Shown: positions 1-6,201, counted from the stretch's first letter. The stretch: DNA of 8,960 nt from JAFGTE01 sp043800105 (GCA_043800105.1 JAZDNJ010000088.1:1-8960); one strand, 5' to 3'. The notes: a model not told the origin generated them from the sequence alone. Numbers and translations are program-made.

Positions 1-341
1 GCGGGGACTTCCTGAAGGTAGCGTTTGGTGAGCAGGGTATTGTCGATCTGTGACTGAATGAAGTCTGCCTTGGTGCAGTCGTGGACGTAAGAGGTATCAA
101 GATAGAAACAGTTCAGGTTCTTGTCGGCGCCGGCGGCCGGAACAGGAAACTTCCGGCCATTGTCAACAAAGTACCGTTCCATGGCATTTTGTATAGCCAT
201 AAGATCGGCCGTGACCTTATCGTTCATCACCCGCGTCTGCGCGTGCCGGTAACTGAGGGTGGCGACAGTAAGGATGGCGATGACGGCGACTACGACAAGA
301 AGTTCCGCCATGGTAAAACCCCTATTATGAAGATTGAACAT
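1..341 (-). CDS. Type IV pilin-like protein, partial (3' end beyond window)
   Basis: This reading frame starts at an ATG (341-339) and stays open to the left edge of the window, giving 113 residues of an incomplete protein. It begins MFNLHNRG|FTMAELLVVVAV, a textbook class III signal: a short basic leader, Gly8 before the cleavage point, Phe at +1 and Glu at +5 of the mature protein, then a hydrophobic helix of about 20 residues. The following stretch (ADLMAIQNAMERYFVDNGRKFP) resembles the alpha1-C helix and the conserved turn of major pilins and GspG-like pseudopilins. Two cysteines (in LNCFY and HDCTK) lie further on. A prepilin peptidase would cleave it and it would be assembled into a pilus-like fibre. 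No Shine-Dalgarno site is seen. It is probably the third gene of the minus-strand cluster, 60 bp downstream of the 143-aa gene. Whether it is a major or minor pilin cannot be told from the part seen. Confidence 0.87.
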   Translation of the reverse strand, partial: MFNLHNRGFTMAELLVVVAVIAILTVATLSYRHAQTRVMNDKVTADLMAIQNAMERYFVDNGRKFPVPAAGADKNLNCFYLDTSYVHDCTKADFIQSQIDNTLLTKRYLQEVP

Positions 342-358
342 TGAACAAGGATTTTTGA

Positions 359-378
359 CCTGCCTGCCGGCAGGCAGG
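359..378. repeat. Perfect 20-bp GC-rich palindrome in the pilin cluster
   Basis: The sequence CCTGCCTGCCGGCAGGCAGG is a perfect inverted repeat with no spacer, lying in the 60-bp gap between the 143-aa gene and the partial pilin gene. From memory, palindromes of this type are scattered through many Parcubacteria-like genomes; only one copy is present here, so its repeat status rests on that recollection. In the pilin transcript it could fold into a GC hairpin about 18 bases ahead of the pilin start codon. On the minus strand it is followed by TCAAAAAT, not a U-tract, so it is not a good terminator for the pilin operon. On the plus strand it is followed by GTTTTT, but no plus-strand gene lies upstream. 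Confidence 0.7.
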
Positions 379-401
379 GTTTTTGAAGTATTCATTTTTG
401 A

Positions 402-833
402 TCAGTCAGGTTGATTGTCAGAAGTTGAGGGGGCCGCAAAACACCGCTCCAGCCGGTACATTTGGCCATTGCCCGCTTCCAGCCAGCCGATAAGATGCCA
501 TGTGTCCCGTGGTGTTCCGGCATCCGACACTTTTCGCATCGTGATGCTGGAGCTTTCCGAAATCCTCCCGCCGTCCGGAAGAAACTTTTCCATTTCTCCG
601 GGGTTTTCCGCAAAATAGTCCAGAGCCTTATGGAGTGTGTTAAGGGCCATGTTCTCCGACTGCTGACTGTAAAATTCGCGGTCTCCCCTGAGCTGCATTA
701 TACTGCCGTAAATATCAATCGCGAAGTTCACGATAATACCGGAACCGATAAGAATCACCAGCAGTTTGAGGAATGGGGTATGGGCCTTGATCCAGACGTT
801 TATGGGATGCGGGGCGGCAGGATGTTTTTTCAT
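402..833 (-). CDS. Single-pass membrane protein of the pilin cluster, function unknown
   Basis: A 143-residue protein that I do not recognise. A short basic N-terminus (KKH, then IKAH) leads into one hydrophobic segment at about residues 21-42 (FLKLLVILIGSGIIVNFAID), which suggests an N-in membrane anchor with about 100 residues outside. The outer part has a helical-looking stretch (QQSENMALNTLHKALDYFAE, 57-76) followed by a beta-rich region ending GNGQMYRLERCF, which reads like the C-terminal sheet of a minor pilin. There is no Gly-Phe...Glu prepilin peptidase site, so if it is pilin-related it would stay uncleaved. It sits 26 bp downstream of the 251-aa prepilin and 60 bp upstream of the partial pilin, all on the same strand, so co-transcription is likely. 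No Shine-Dalgarno site precedes the ATG. It could be a pilus assembly or anchoring protein; that is inference from position. Confidence 0.75.
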   Translation of the reverse strand: MKKHPAAPHPINVWIKAHTPFLKLLVILIGSGIIVNFAIDIYGSIMQLRGDREFYSQQSENMALNTLHKALDYFAENPGEMEKFLPDGGRISESSSITMRKVSDAGTPRDTWHLIGWLEAGNGQMYRLERCFAAPSTSDNQPD

Positions 834-859
834 ATTATTAGTTTTTAATTTCTAATGTT

Positions 860-1615
860 TTAGTTTCCAGGCAATTCAAAGACAGCTTCCGCGCCTCCTT
901 CACTGAGCTTCACCGTGACGGAAGCGGCGTCCCCGCCCTTCAGGGGAATGCCGTTTTTATAACGTTTTTTCTGCCCGTAGTTTTTCAGAATGTCCAGACG
1001 ATAGCCGTTGGACTCAATGTTAACGTCATCAGCGGAATTCTGACTGGGATTCAGGGGGAATAGGCGGATTTCGTTGGAAAAATCCATGTCCGACCAGAGC
1101 TGGTAAACGGCAGTGCTTCCCTTATGCCCAAGAGGATCAACGCAGAGCTTATCGCCGGCGTAAAGGGGCAGCGGACTGCTTAAAAAATCCCCTTCAGGAC
1201 CGCTGACAAAAAGCAGGGCTTCATCAGGACTTATAAGCCGGATATCGCCATCTTCGCATCCGTCACCCGCTATGGTGACAGGCTCCCATCCAAGCGAAAA
1301 CACAGCGCCGGCGCCAACCGAGTCAGCCAGAATAAAATCTTTCATAAAATAAACGGAGCTTTTTGTGTATTCGTCCCTCAGATGGGCCTCTTCAAGTCCG
1401 TCAATAACCCCTTCGATATTCCCGACAGCATTCCGGACAGCGATGGTACCGGAAAAAGAATGCCAGCCGACCGTAACCGTCGTCCCCATAATCGCGATAA
1501 TGGCGACCACCGCCATTATTTCGATCAGCGTGAAACCGCCGCGGCGGAATCCGGCCGTTTTTTTTAAGCTAAATAAGTGCTCTCTCTCTCTCTCTCGGTT
1601 ATTTTTGTTTTCCAC
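860..1615 (-). CDS. Type IV prepilin-like protein with GA-repeat leader (candidate phase-variable)
   Basis: This 251-residue protein has a prepilin signal GFRRGG|FTLIEIMAVVAIIAI, with cleavage expected between Gly27 and Phe28 and Glu32 at mature +5, followed by a hydrophobic helix to about residue 46. The remainder (about 200 residues) is an exported domain with two cysteines, Cys120 and Cys158, that could pair. It is too divergent for me to assign to FimU, PilV, PilX or GspH types, though the length suits a minor pilin or pseudopilin. The open frame begins at GTG 1615; an ATG two bases upstream (1617) is in another frame. Codons 6-12 are built from a 17-nt GA tract that fixes the frame, and no usable start follows before the signal motif. 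The leader of 27 residues is long and charged (RERERE). It is the first gene of a minus-strand cluster, 26 bp ahead of the next gene. No convincing Shine-Dalgarno site is seen. Confidence 0.85.
   Translation of the reverse strand: MENKNNREREREHLFSLKKTAGFRRGGFTLIEIMAVVAIIAIMGTTVTVGWHSFSGTIAVRNAVGNIEGVIDGLEEAHLRDEYTKSSVYFMKDFILADSVGAGAVFSLGWEPVTIAGDGCEDGDIRLISPDEALLFVSGPEGDFLSSPLPLYAGDKLCVDPLGHKGSTAVYQLWSDMDFSNEIRLFPLNPSQNSADDVNIESNGYRLDILKNYGQKKRYKNGIPLKGGDAASVTVKLSEGGAEAVFELPGN
1580..1596 (-). repeat. GA dinucleotide microsatellite, 8.5 units, in prepilin leader
   Basis: On the coding (minus) strand the tract reads GAGAGAGAGAGAGAGAG, 17 bases, within the first twelve codons of the 251-aa prepilin and encoding RERERE. 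It is the only dinucleotide repeat of this length in the window. The unit size is not a multiple of three, so gain or loss of one unit shifts the frame before the prepilin cleavage motif. Such tracts are the known substrate for slipped-strand mispairing in phase-variable genes of other bacteria. Confidence 0.9.
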
Positions 1616-1645
1616 ATTCTTCGAAATTAGTGTTTATTTGGGCAA

Positions 1646-1675
1646 AGTGTAGCATAATCCCACAGCCATTGAAAA
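1646..1675 (-). promoter_or_regulatory. Putative promoter of the pilin cluster
   Basis: Reading leftward, a -35-like TTTTCA (1675-1670) and an extended -10 TGC-TACACT (hexamer 1651-1646) are separated by 18 bases. The expected transcript start is near 1639, giving a leader of roughly 20 bases before the ATG/GTG pair at 1617/1615. Each hexamer matches the sigma-70 consensus at four of six positions. The wording TATGCTAnAnT recurs in the acs promoter region of this window, which raises its credibility a little. Confidence 0.35.
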
Positions 1676-1697
1676 CGGAATGACAATGCCGTAAAAT
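1669..1697 (+). promoter_or_regulatory. Putative promoter of the DUF4012 gene
   Basis: A -35 box TTGAAA (1669-1674, five of six consensus bases) and a -10 box TAAAAT (1692-1697, five of six) are spaced by 17 bases. The expected transcript start is around 1704, 14 bases before the ATG at 1718. The TTG at 1697 begins inside the -10 box, which argues against it being the translation start. The -35 box overlaps that of the putative divergent pilin promoter. Confidence 0.6.
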
Positions 1698-1717
1698 TGT
1701 CAGGAACCAACATCAAT

Positions 1718-3469
1718 ATGCGACCAAGCGGATACAGCCCTTATAAACACCAGGAAGCTAAACGCAGGTTTGCGGTGAAACTGCCAAAAATGAGTGGCGG
1801 ATTTAAAAAATGGCTTATCATTATTCTCGGAATTATTTTCGGAATTCTTCTTATTGGTTACTTGTCACTGGGTGAACTTCGATTTTTTGCTAATAACTAC
1901 CTGCGTCTCACTTTTTTTCACAAAGACTACCTGATTCTGCTTCAGAATAATTACGAAGAAAGGCCAACCGGCGGCTTTATCACAGGTTACGGTGAAGTCA
2001 GTGCCACAATGGGCTTTGTATCGGATATCTCTTTTCATAATTCCTATGAAATCGACACTGACGCCTATGTAACTCCGCCCTATCCGCACGAAGAACTGCT
2101 GAAGAACGAATGGTATGAAGGCTATACTTTCCGCGACGCCAACTGGAATCCGGATTTTCCGGCCAGCGCCCAGACACTGATTGATTTTTATCAGAAAAAA
2201 TTCCCGGATAATGACGTTGATGGAATCATTGTGATGAATTTTAGTATGGTTGAAAAACTGATTGATAAACTTGGCGGAATTGAAATGAACGGTGAAAAGC
2301 TGACTGTCGATAATCTGTTCAAAGTTCTCACTGACACGGTAAGCGACGTTGATCGTCACGATGAAACAGCTTTGATTGAACGCAAAGGAGTCTTGGGCGA
2401 ACTGGCCGCCAGTCTGCTACCAAAAGCCAAATGGCATCCATTCCTAACCAAAGAGATAGTAACCGAGGCCCTGACCGACAAGGATTTATTCATGTGGTTC
2501 AAAAGCGAAAATCTGCAAAAGAAAATTGAAAAAAAGGGCTGGGCCAATAATATGACTCTGCCCGAAAATTCCGATTTCCTGGCCGTTAATCTGGCAAACC
2601 TGGGCAGTAAAAAAGCAGACCGCTACCTGATCAAAGAGGTGTACCACCACGTCAATATCAAAAAGGAACTGCCGGAAGTCACCACGGAAGTGGTCATACG
2701 TTATCCCGGTTCAAAAAACAACTACTCGGACGATTATAAAGGATATCTGAGGCTGTACATTCCCGCCTCAGCCCAAATTCAGAGTGATACTCTCGGCGCC
2801 GCGGAAGAAACAGTTGGCGATTTTAAAGTAATCGGAACTAAAATCATCCTGCCGGCCGGCAGTAAGACTACCATTGCCTACACCTACCAGCTTCCCAGAA
2901 CATTGTTGCCGAACAGGACATATAATCTGCGCTTTATTAAGCAGTCGGGCGACAAAAAAAGACTGACCGTCACGGTGGAATCGGACGAAGACAGCGAAAT
3001 CAGCAGTGAGGATTTTGAAACTATGGAAAACAAGGCGCTCTGGGAAGGTTATCCGGTCAGCGATATGGATTTGAGTCTGAAACTTGAAGCAGATTCCTCG
3101 GCCCCCTACCCCATTGAACAGGTTTTTGAAGACCTGAACACGGTGAAAATTTATTGGAACGAGCCTATCGATGTCAGCAGCGGTAGTGACGCGCTGAATT
3201 ACGCAATCACCGACGCTGACCAAGTCAACAGCGAAGTCACTGACGAGGTAAAAGTGACTTACGCGGAAATAACAGACGCCAGTGTGAGCAAACTGGAACT
3301 GGAAGGCGTCACGGCTCAGAATCTGGAAAGATATAAGATCATTCTTAAAGACATTAAAGACCAGTCAGGAAACGTGATTACTCCGAACCCGAAAGAGATC
3401 ACGGTGGTTCAGCGGACAGTAACCGCTCCCGCTCCTGCTGAAGAGCCCGCAGAGCCCGCGAGAGAATAA
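1718..3469 (+). CDS. DUF4012 membrane-anchored surface protein with Ig-like C-terminal domain
   Basis: A 583-residue protein counted from ATG 1718. That start is preferred over the in-frame TTG at 1697 because the TTG overlaps a good -10 box; an AGGAA lies at 1702-1706. A basic cytoplasmic N-terminus of about 30 residues leads to one membrane helix (about 32-52), so the bulk is outside the cell. The signature YLILLQNNYEERPTGGF (71-87) marks the DUF4012 family, which is frequent in Patescibacteria and some Actinobacteria and has no established function. The stretch around 165-197 (VDGIIVMNFSMVEKLIDKLG) looks like the core of LytR-CpsA-Psr wall-polymer ligases. Residues about 463-565 read as a bacterial Ig-like domain (VKIYWNEPIDVSS...NYAI...KDQSGNVI), followed by a Pro/Ala/Glu tail. 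It diverges from the pilin cluster and ends one base before the acs stop codon on the other strand. Family membership is sure; role is unknown, probably envelope-related. Confidence 0.9.
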   Translation: MRPSGYSPYKHQEAKRRFAVKLPKMSGGFKKWLIIILGIIFGILLIGYLSLGELRFFANNYLRLTFFHKDYLILLQNNYEERPTGGFITGYGEVSATMGFVSDISFHNSYEIDTDAYVTPPYPHEELLKNEWYEGYTFRDANWNPDFPASAQTLIDFYQKKFPDNDVDGIIVMNFSMVEKLIDKLGGIEMNGEKLTVDNLFKVLTDTVSDVDRHDETALIERKGVLGELAASLLPKAKWHPFLTKEIVTEALTDKDLFMWFKSENLQKKIEKKGWANNMTLPENSDFLAVNLANLGSKKADRYLIKEVYHHVNIKKELPEVTTEVVIRYPGSKNNYSDDYKGYLRLYIPASAQIQSDTLGAAEETVGDFKVIGTKIILPAGSKTTIAYTYQLPRTLLPNRTYNLRFIKQSGDKKRLTVTVESDEDSEISSEDFETMENKALWEGYPVSDMDLSLKLEADSSAPYPIEQVFEDLNTVKIYWNEPIDVSSGSDALNYAITDADQVNSEVTDEVKVTYAEITDASVSKLELEGVTAQNLERYKIILKDIKDQSGNVITPNPKEITVVQRTVTAPAPAEEPAEPARE

Positions 3470-3470
3470 C

Positions 3471-5378
3471 TTAATCAGCCAGCGCTGAAGTGTCACCGGC
3501 ATCCTGTCCAAGCTCCCAGGCCTTTAAAACCCGCCTCATTATTTTCCCGCTACGGGTCTTCGGAAGTTTATCCACGAACTCGATTTCATCGGTCACCGCG
3601 ATGGGTCCGACTTCCTTTCTGAGGTGCAATTTTAGCTGTTCAACAAGTTGTTCTGAACCTGTATACCCCTGTTTGAGGATCACAAACGCCTTAGCCGTTT
3701 CCCCTTTTATGGGGTGCGGCTTACCGATCACGCCGGCCTCGGAAACGGCCGGATGGGATACCAGCCCGCTTTCAATTTCGGCACTGCCGATACGATGGCC
3801 GGCAATGGAAAGGACGTCATCCGACCTGCCCTGAATCCAGAAATAACCGTCTTTATCAATGTGGGCCAGATCACCCGTTTCATAGTAACCGGGGAATTTT
3901 TCCCAGTAGGTAGAAAGGTATCTTTTTTCATTACGGAAAACTGTTCTGAGCATGGCAGGCCAGGGATTTTTGATAACCAGATAACCGCCCTTGCCCGGCG
4001 GTACTTCACTTCCGTTGTCATCGAGCACCGCCGCCTGAACTCCCGGAAACGGAAGGGTGGCACTGCCTGCTTTCAGCGGCATGGCAGGAACCGGAGTAAT
4101 CATGATCATACCGGTTTCCGTTTGCCACCAGGTGTCCACAATAGGGCACTTTTTTTTACCAATGACATTGTAATACCAGCGCCAGGCTTCGGGATTGATC
4201 GGTTCGCCAACCGACCCCAGCAAGCGCAATGAAGACAGATCGTGTTTCTTGGGCCACTTATCGCCGAATTTAATAAGCGTGCGGATAAGCGTAGGCGCCG
4301 TATACAGAATTTTGACTTTGTACTTCTTCACAACCTTCCAGATTTTATCCGGCTGGGGATAAATGGGCACGCCCTCAAACATCAGCGTAGTGATACCGGC
4401 CATAAGAGGCGCGTACACGATATAACTGTGACCGGTTACCCACCCCGGATCCGCCGTGCACCAGTAGATGTCATCGGGCCGGATATCAAAAATCCATTCA
4501 AAGGTACGATTGATACCTACCATATATCCCCCATGGACATGAACAATGCCTTTCGGCTTAGCGGTAGTGCCGGAAGTATAAAGGATAAAAAGAGGATGCT
4601 CCGCTTCCACGGGCACGGTATCGCAATTGACCGACTGACTTTCGACAAGGGCGTCCCAGTAAGTATCACGGTTCATCTTCATAGAAACAGGCATATTGCC
4701 TCGCCGGTGTATGACCATATGCTGAATGGAAGGGGACCCCTGCACCGCTTCATCACAAACTTTTTTCATATCAATCACCTTTCCGCCCCGGAATCCGACA
4801 TCAGAAGTGATCAGAACCTTGGCCGCCTGGTCATCGATTCGTTCCCGAAGCGCCCTGGCCGAGTAACCGGCATAAACCACACTGTGAACCGCGCCGATTT
4901 TGGCGCAGGCCAGCATGGCAATCGCGATTTCCGGAGTATTCTGCATATAAATAGCCACCCTGTCGCCTTTTCTGACTTTCAGATTTTTGAGCCCATTGGC
5001 CATCCTGCAAACCTCCCGATTCAGCTCGGCATAGCTTAATTTGCGCCTGTCACCGGCATCATTTTCCCAGATGATTGCTGTCTTTTTTTCAACGGGAGTA
5101 CCCATGTGACGGTCAAGAGCGTTGTGCACAATATTACACTCAGCCCCGGTAAACCATTTAAAAAACGGCGCCTGGCTTGCATCGAGTACCGTATTCCATC
5201 GCTTAAACCAACCGAGTTCCTCGGCTGCTTTTGCCCAATACTCCTCAGGATCTTTTGCCGCTTTTACAGCCACAGCCTTGTACTGTTTTACGCGGGCGTG
5301 CTTAAGCGTTTTTGCGGATGGTTTATAAAGCTTTTTTTCATTCAGCAGAACTTCGGTCCTGCCAAGATTCTTGTCCAT
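3471..5378 (-). CDS. acs: Acetyl-coenzyme A synthetase (AMP-forming)
   Basis: A 635-residue enzyme, close to the usual 630-660 for Acs, that activates acetate: acetate + ATP + CoA gives acetyl-CoA + AMP + PPi in the cytoplasm. Family motifs appear in order: the acetyl-CoA synthetase N-terminal domain (about 30-90), ATP-binding loop YTSGTTAKPKG (267-277), GWVTGHSY (312-319), SVGEPINPEAW (389-399), DTWWQTETG (415-423), YYETGD (498-503), hinge GRSDD (517-521) and PKTRSGK (606-612) with catalytic Lys612. The tryptophan in WWQTETG (Trp418) and the Val-Thr pair (314-315) are the residues that shape a small acetate pocket, so acetate is favoured over propionate or longer acids. PKTRSGK is also the site acetylated by Pat-type enzymes elsewhere, but no such gene is seen here. 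It stands alone, diverging from the 100-aa lipoprotein gene over 61 bp. No Shine-Dalgarno site precedes the ATG, and its leader is very AT-rich. Confidence 0.95.
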   Translation of the reverse strand: MDKNLGRTEVLLNEKKLYKPSAKTLKHARVKQYKAVAVKAAKDPEEYWAKAAEELGWFKRWNTVLDASQAPFFKWFTGAECNIVHNALDRHMGTPVEKKTAIIWENDAGDRRKLSYAELNREVCRMANGLKNLKVRKGDRVAIYMQNTPEIAIAMLACAKIGAVHSVVYAGYSARALRERIDDQAAKVLITSDVGFRGGKVIDMKKVCDEAVQGSPSIQHMVIHRRGNMPVSMKMNRDTYWDALVESQSVNCDTVPVEAEHPLFILYTSGTTAKPKGIVHVHGGYMVGINRTFEWIFDIRPDDIYWCTADPGWVTGHSYIVYAPLMAGITTLMFEGVPIYPQPDKIWKVVKKYKVKILYTAPTLIRTLIKFGDKWPKKHDLSSLRLLGSVGEPINPEAWRWYYNVIGKKKCPIVDTWWQTETGMIMITPVPAMPLKAGSATLPFPGVQAAVLDDNGSEVPPGKGGYLVIKNPWPAMLRTVFRNEKRYLSTYWEKFPGYYETGDLAHIDKDGYFWIQGRSDDVLSIAGHRIGSAEIESGLVSHPAVSEAGVIGKPHPIKGETAKAFVILKQGYTGSEQLVEQLKLHLRKEVGPIAVTDEIEFVDKLPKTRSGKIMRRVLKAWELGQDAGDTSALAD

Positions 5379-5401
5379 AATATGTTTATTTTATTTTTTC
5401 T

Positions 5402-5410
5402 ATTTTAGCA
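5402..5410 (-). promoter_or_regulatory. Putative extended -10 promoter of acs
   Basis: Reading leftward, TGC-TAAAAT (hexamer 5407-5402) is an extended -10 element with five of six consensus bases. The transcript would start near 5395, leaving an AT-rich leader of about 17 bases without a Shine-Dalgarno site before the ATG at 5378. I see no good -35 box at the right distance, consistent with an extended -10 promoter but also lowering confidence. Confidence 0.45.
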
Positions 5411-5416
5411 TATAAT
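5411..5416 (+). promoter_or_regulatory. Putative -10 box of the lipoprotein/PEBP gene pair
   Basis: A perfect consensus TATAAT lies 23 bases ahead of the ATG at 5440, giving an expected start near 5423 and a leader of about 17 bases. The upstream region is AT-rich, without a clear -35 box at 16-18 bases. It lies three bases from the opposing acs -10 box, so the two promoters would overlap almost fully. Confidence 0.45.
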
Positions 5417-5439
5417 ATAAGGGTAAGTATGCAAGTCTT

Positions 5440-5742
5440 ATGAAAAATAATGCCAAAATTTTTATCCTGATCGCTCTTATCAGCCTGATTCTCACCGGCT
5501 GTACCTTTGCGGGTGACAGTTCGGCGCTGACCAGCGGAACTCCCGGTTTTCTTATGGGTATCTGGCACGGATTTGTGGCTCCATACACACTGATTGTCCG
5601 TTTCTTTCTGGACATAAAAATGTACGCCGTCCCTAACAGCGGTTTTACATACGACCTCGGATTTCTTTTGGGAATCATCGGAGCCATTCCTCTGGGCTGG
5701 CTGGCCACCATAATCTCAATTGCCTTCTTTCTTTTAGCCTGA
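5440..5742 (+). CDS. Small lipoprotein-like membrane protein, conserved, function unknown
   Basis: A 100-residue protein. It starts with a short basic segment and a hydrophobic stretch (7-18) ending in the lipobox LTGC, with Cys21 as the expected lipid-modified residue. After a polar spacer comes GTPGFLMGIWHGFVAPYTLI (33-52), then YAVPNSGFTYDLGFLLG (62-78), and a second hydrophobic segment to the C-terminus (about 74-100). The pattern G(T/F)PGFxxGxWHGxxAP...YAxPNxGxxYDxGFLLG is one I recognise from small uncharacterised proteins in many bacteria; no function is known to me. It may be a true lipoprotein or simply have two membrane helices. It is followed after 9 bases by the PEBP-family gene and is probably co-transcribed with it. 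No Shine-Dalgarno site is visible before the ATG. Confidence 0.8.
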   Translation: MKNNAKIFILIALISLILTGCTFAGDSSALTSGTPGFLMGIWHGFVAPYTLIVRFFLDIKMYAVPNSGFTYDLGFLLGIIGAIPLGWLATIISIAFFLLA

Positions 5743-5751
5743 GAACACAAT

Positions 5752-6195
5752 ATGAGAATAATCAGCCCCGCTTTTGAAAACGGACAGACGATACCGTCAA
5801 AATATACCTGTGACGCCGATAATATCAGCCCCGAGCTGTCCTTTCCGGACGTGCCGGAAAATGCCAAATCGCTTGTGCTTATTTGTTACGATTCCGACGC
5901 TCCGAAACAAGGTGGGTGGACTCACTGGATTATCATCAATATGACACCCGATACAGCCGGGATTGGTGAAAACGGCAAACCGAATTCAGGCCTGGAAACG
6001 ACCACCGACTTCGGAAAGCCCGGTTACGGCGGCCCATGCCCGCCCGGTGGCAGTCATCGGTATTATTTTTACCTTTACGCCCTGGATACCCCGCTTGACC
6101 TGCCTGTAACGGCCACCAAAGATAAGGTGGAAACGGCCATGGAGGGTCATATCCTCGAAAAAGCCGAACTGATGGGTATTTATGAAAGAAAGTGA
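5752..6195 (+). CDS. YbhB/YbcL family PEBP-like protein
   Basis: A 147-residue protein matching the bacterial YbhB/YbcL branch of the phosphatidylethanolamine-binding protein family in length and along its whole sequence. It has the N-terminal SPAFENGQTIPSKYTCD (5-21), DSDAP (47-51) and HW (58-59) that line the anion-binding pocket, the hallmark GYGGPCPPGGSHRYYF (91-106), and the C-terminal EGHILEKAELMGIYER. There is no signal peptide, so it should be cytoplasmic. The family fold is well known; bacterial members have no settled ligand or pathway, and inhibitor or chaperone-like roles have been suggested. It lies 9 bases after the lipoprotein-like gene, in the same probable operon, and ends 6 bases before the korB stop codon on the opposite strand. 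Only a weak GAGA precedes the ATG. Confidence 0.93.
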   Translation: MRIISPAFENGQTIPSKYTCDADNISPELSFPDVPENAKSLVLICYDSDAPKQGGWTHWIIINMTPDTAGIGENGKPNSGLETTTDFGKPGYGGPCPPGGSHRYYFYLYALDTPLDLPVTATKDKVETAMEGHILEKAELMGIYERK

Positions 6196-6201
6196 TCCGG
6201 A

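Noticed and set aside
81..344. Open frame of 87 codons on the plus strand at the left edge
   Set aside because: The minus strand holds a clear prepilin with cleavage motif over the same bases.
359..384. Palindrome plus T-run as an intrinsic terminator
   Set aside because: The T-run follows the hairpin only in the plus direction, and no plus-strand gene ends there. In the direction of the pilin genes the hairpin is followed by TCAAAAAT.
1558..1565. Eight-A run (minus strand) in the prepilin leader as a second slippage switch
   Set aside because: A runs of 7-8 also occur in acs (for example 4150-4157) as ordinary lysine codons, so this one is not special; only the GA tract stands out.
1697..1717. 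TTG at 1697 as start of the DUF4012 protein
   Set aside because: It would overlap the -10 box of a good promoter and has no ribosome binding site; ATG at 1718 is better supported.
2849..2862. 14-bp palindrome CTGCCGGCCGGCAG as a second copy of the repeat
   Set aside because: It lies inside the DUF4012 coding region encoding Leu-Pro-Ala-Gly-Ser, has a different centre from the 20-bp palindrome, and can be explained by codon choice.
3714..5039. Long open frames on the plus strand opposite acs (172 and 265 codons)
   Set aside because: They are antisense to a highly conserved acs gene with all motifs, show no family features, and have arginine/histidine-rich composition typical of reverse-frame shadows.
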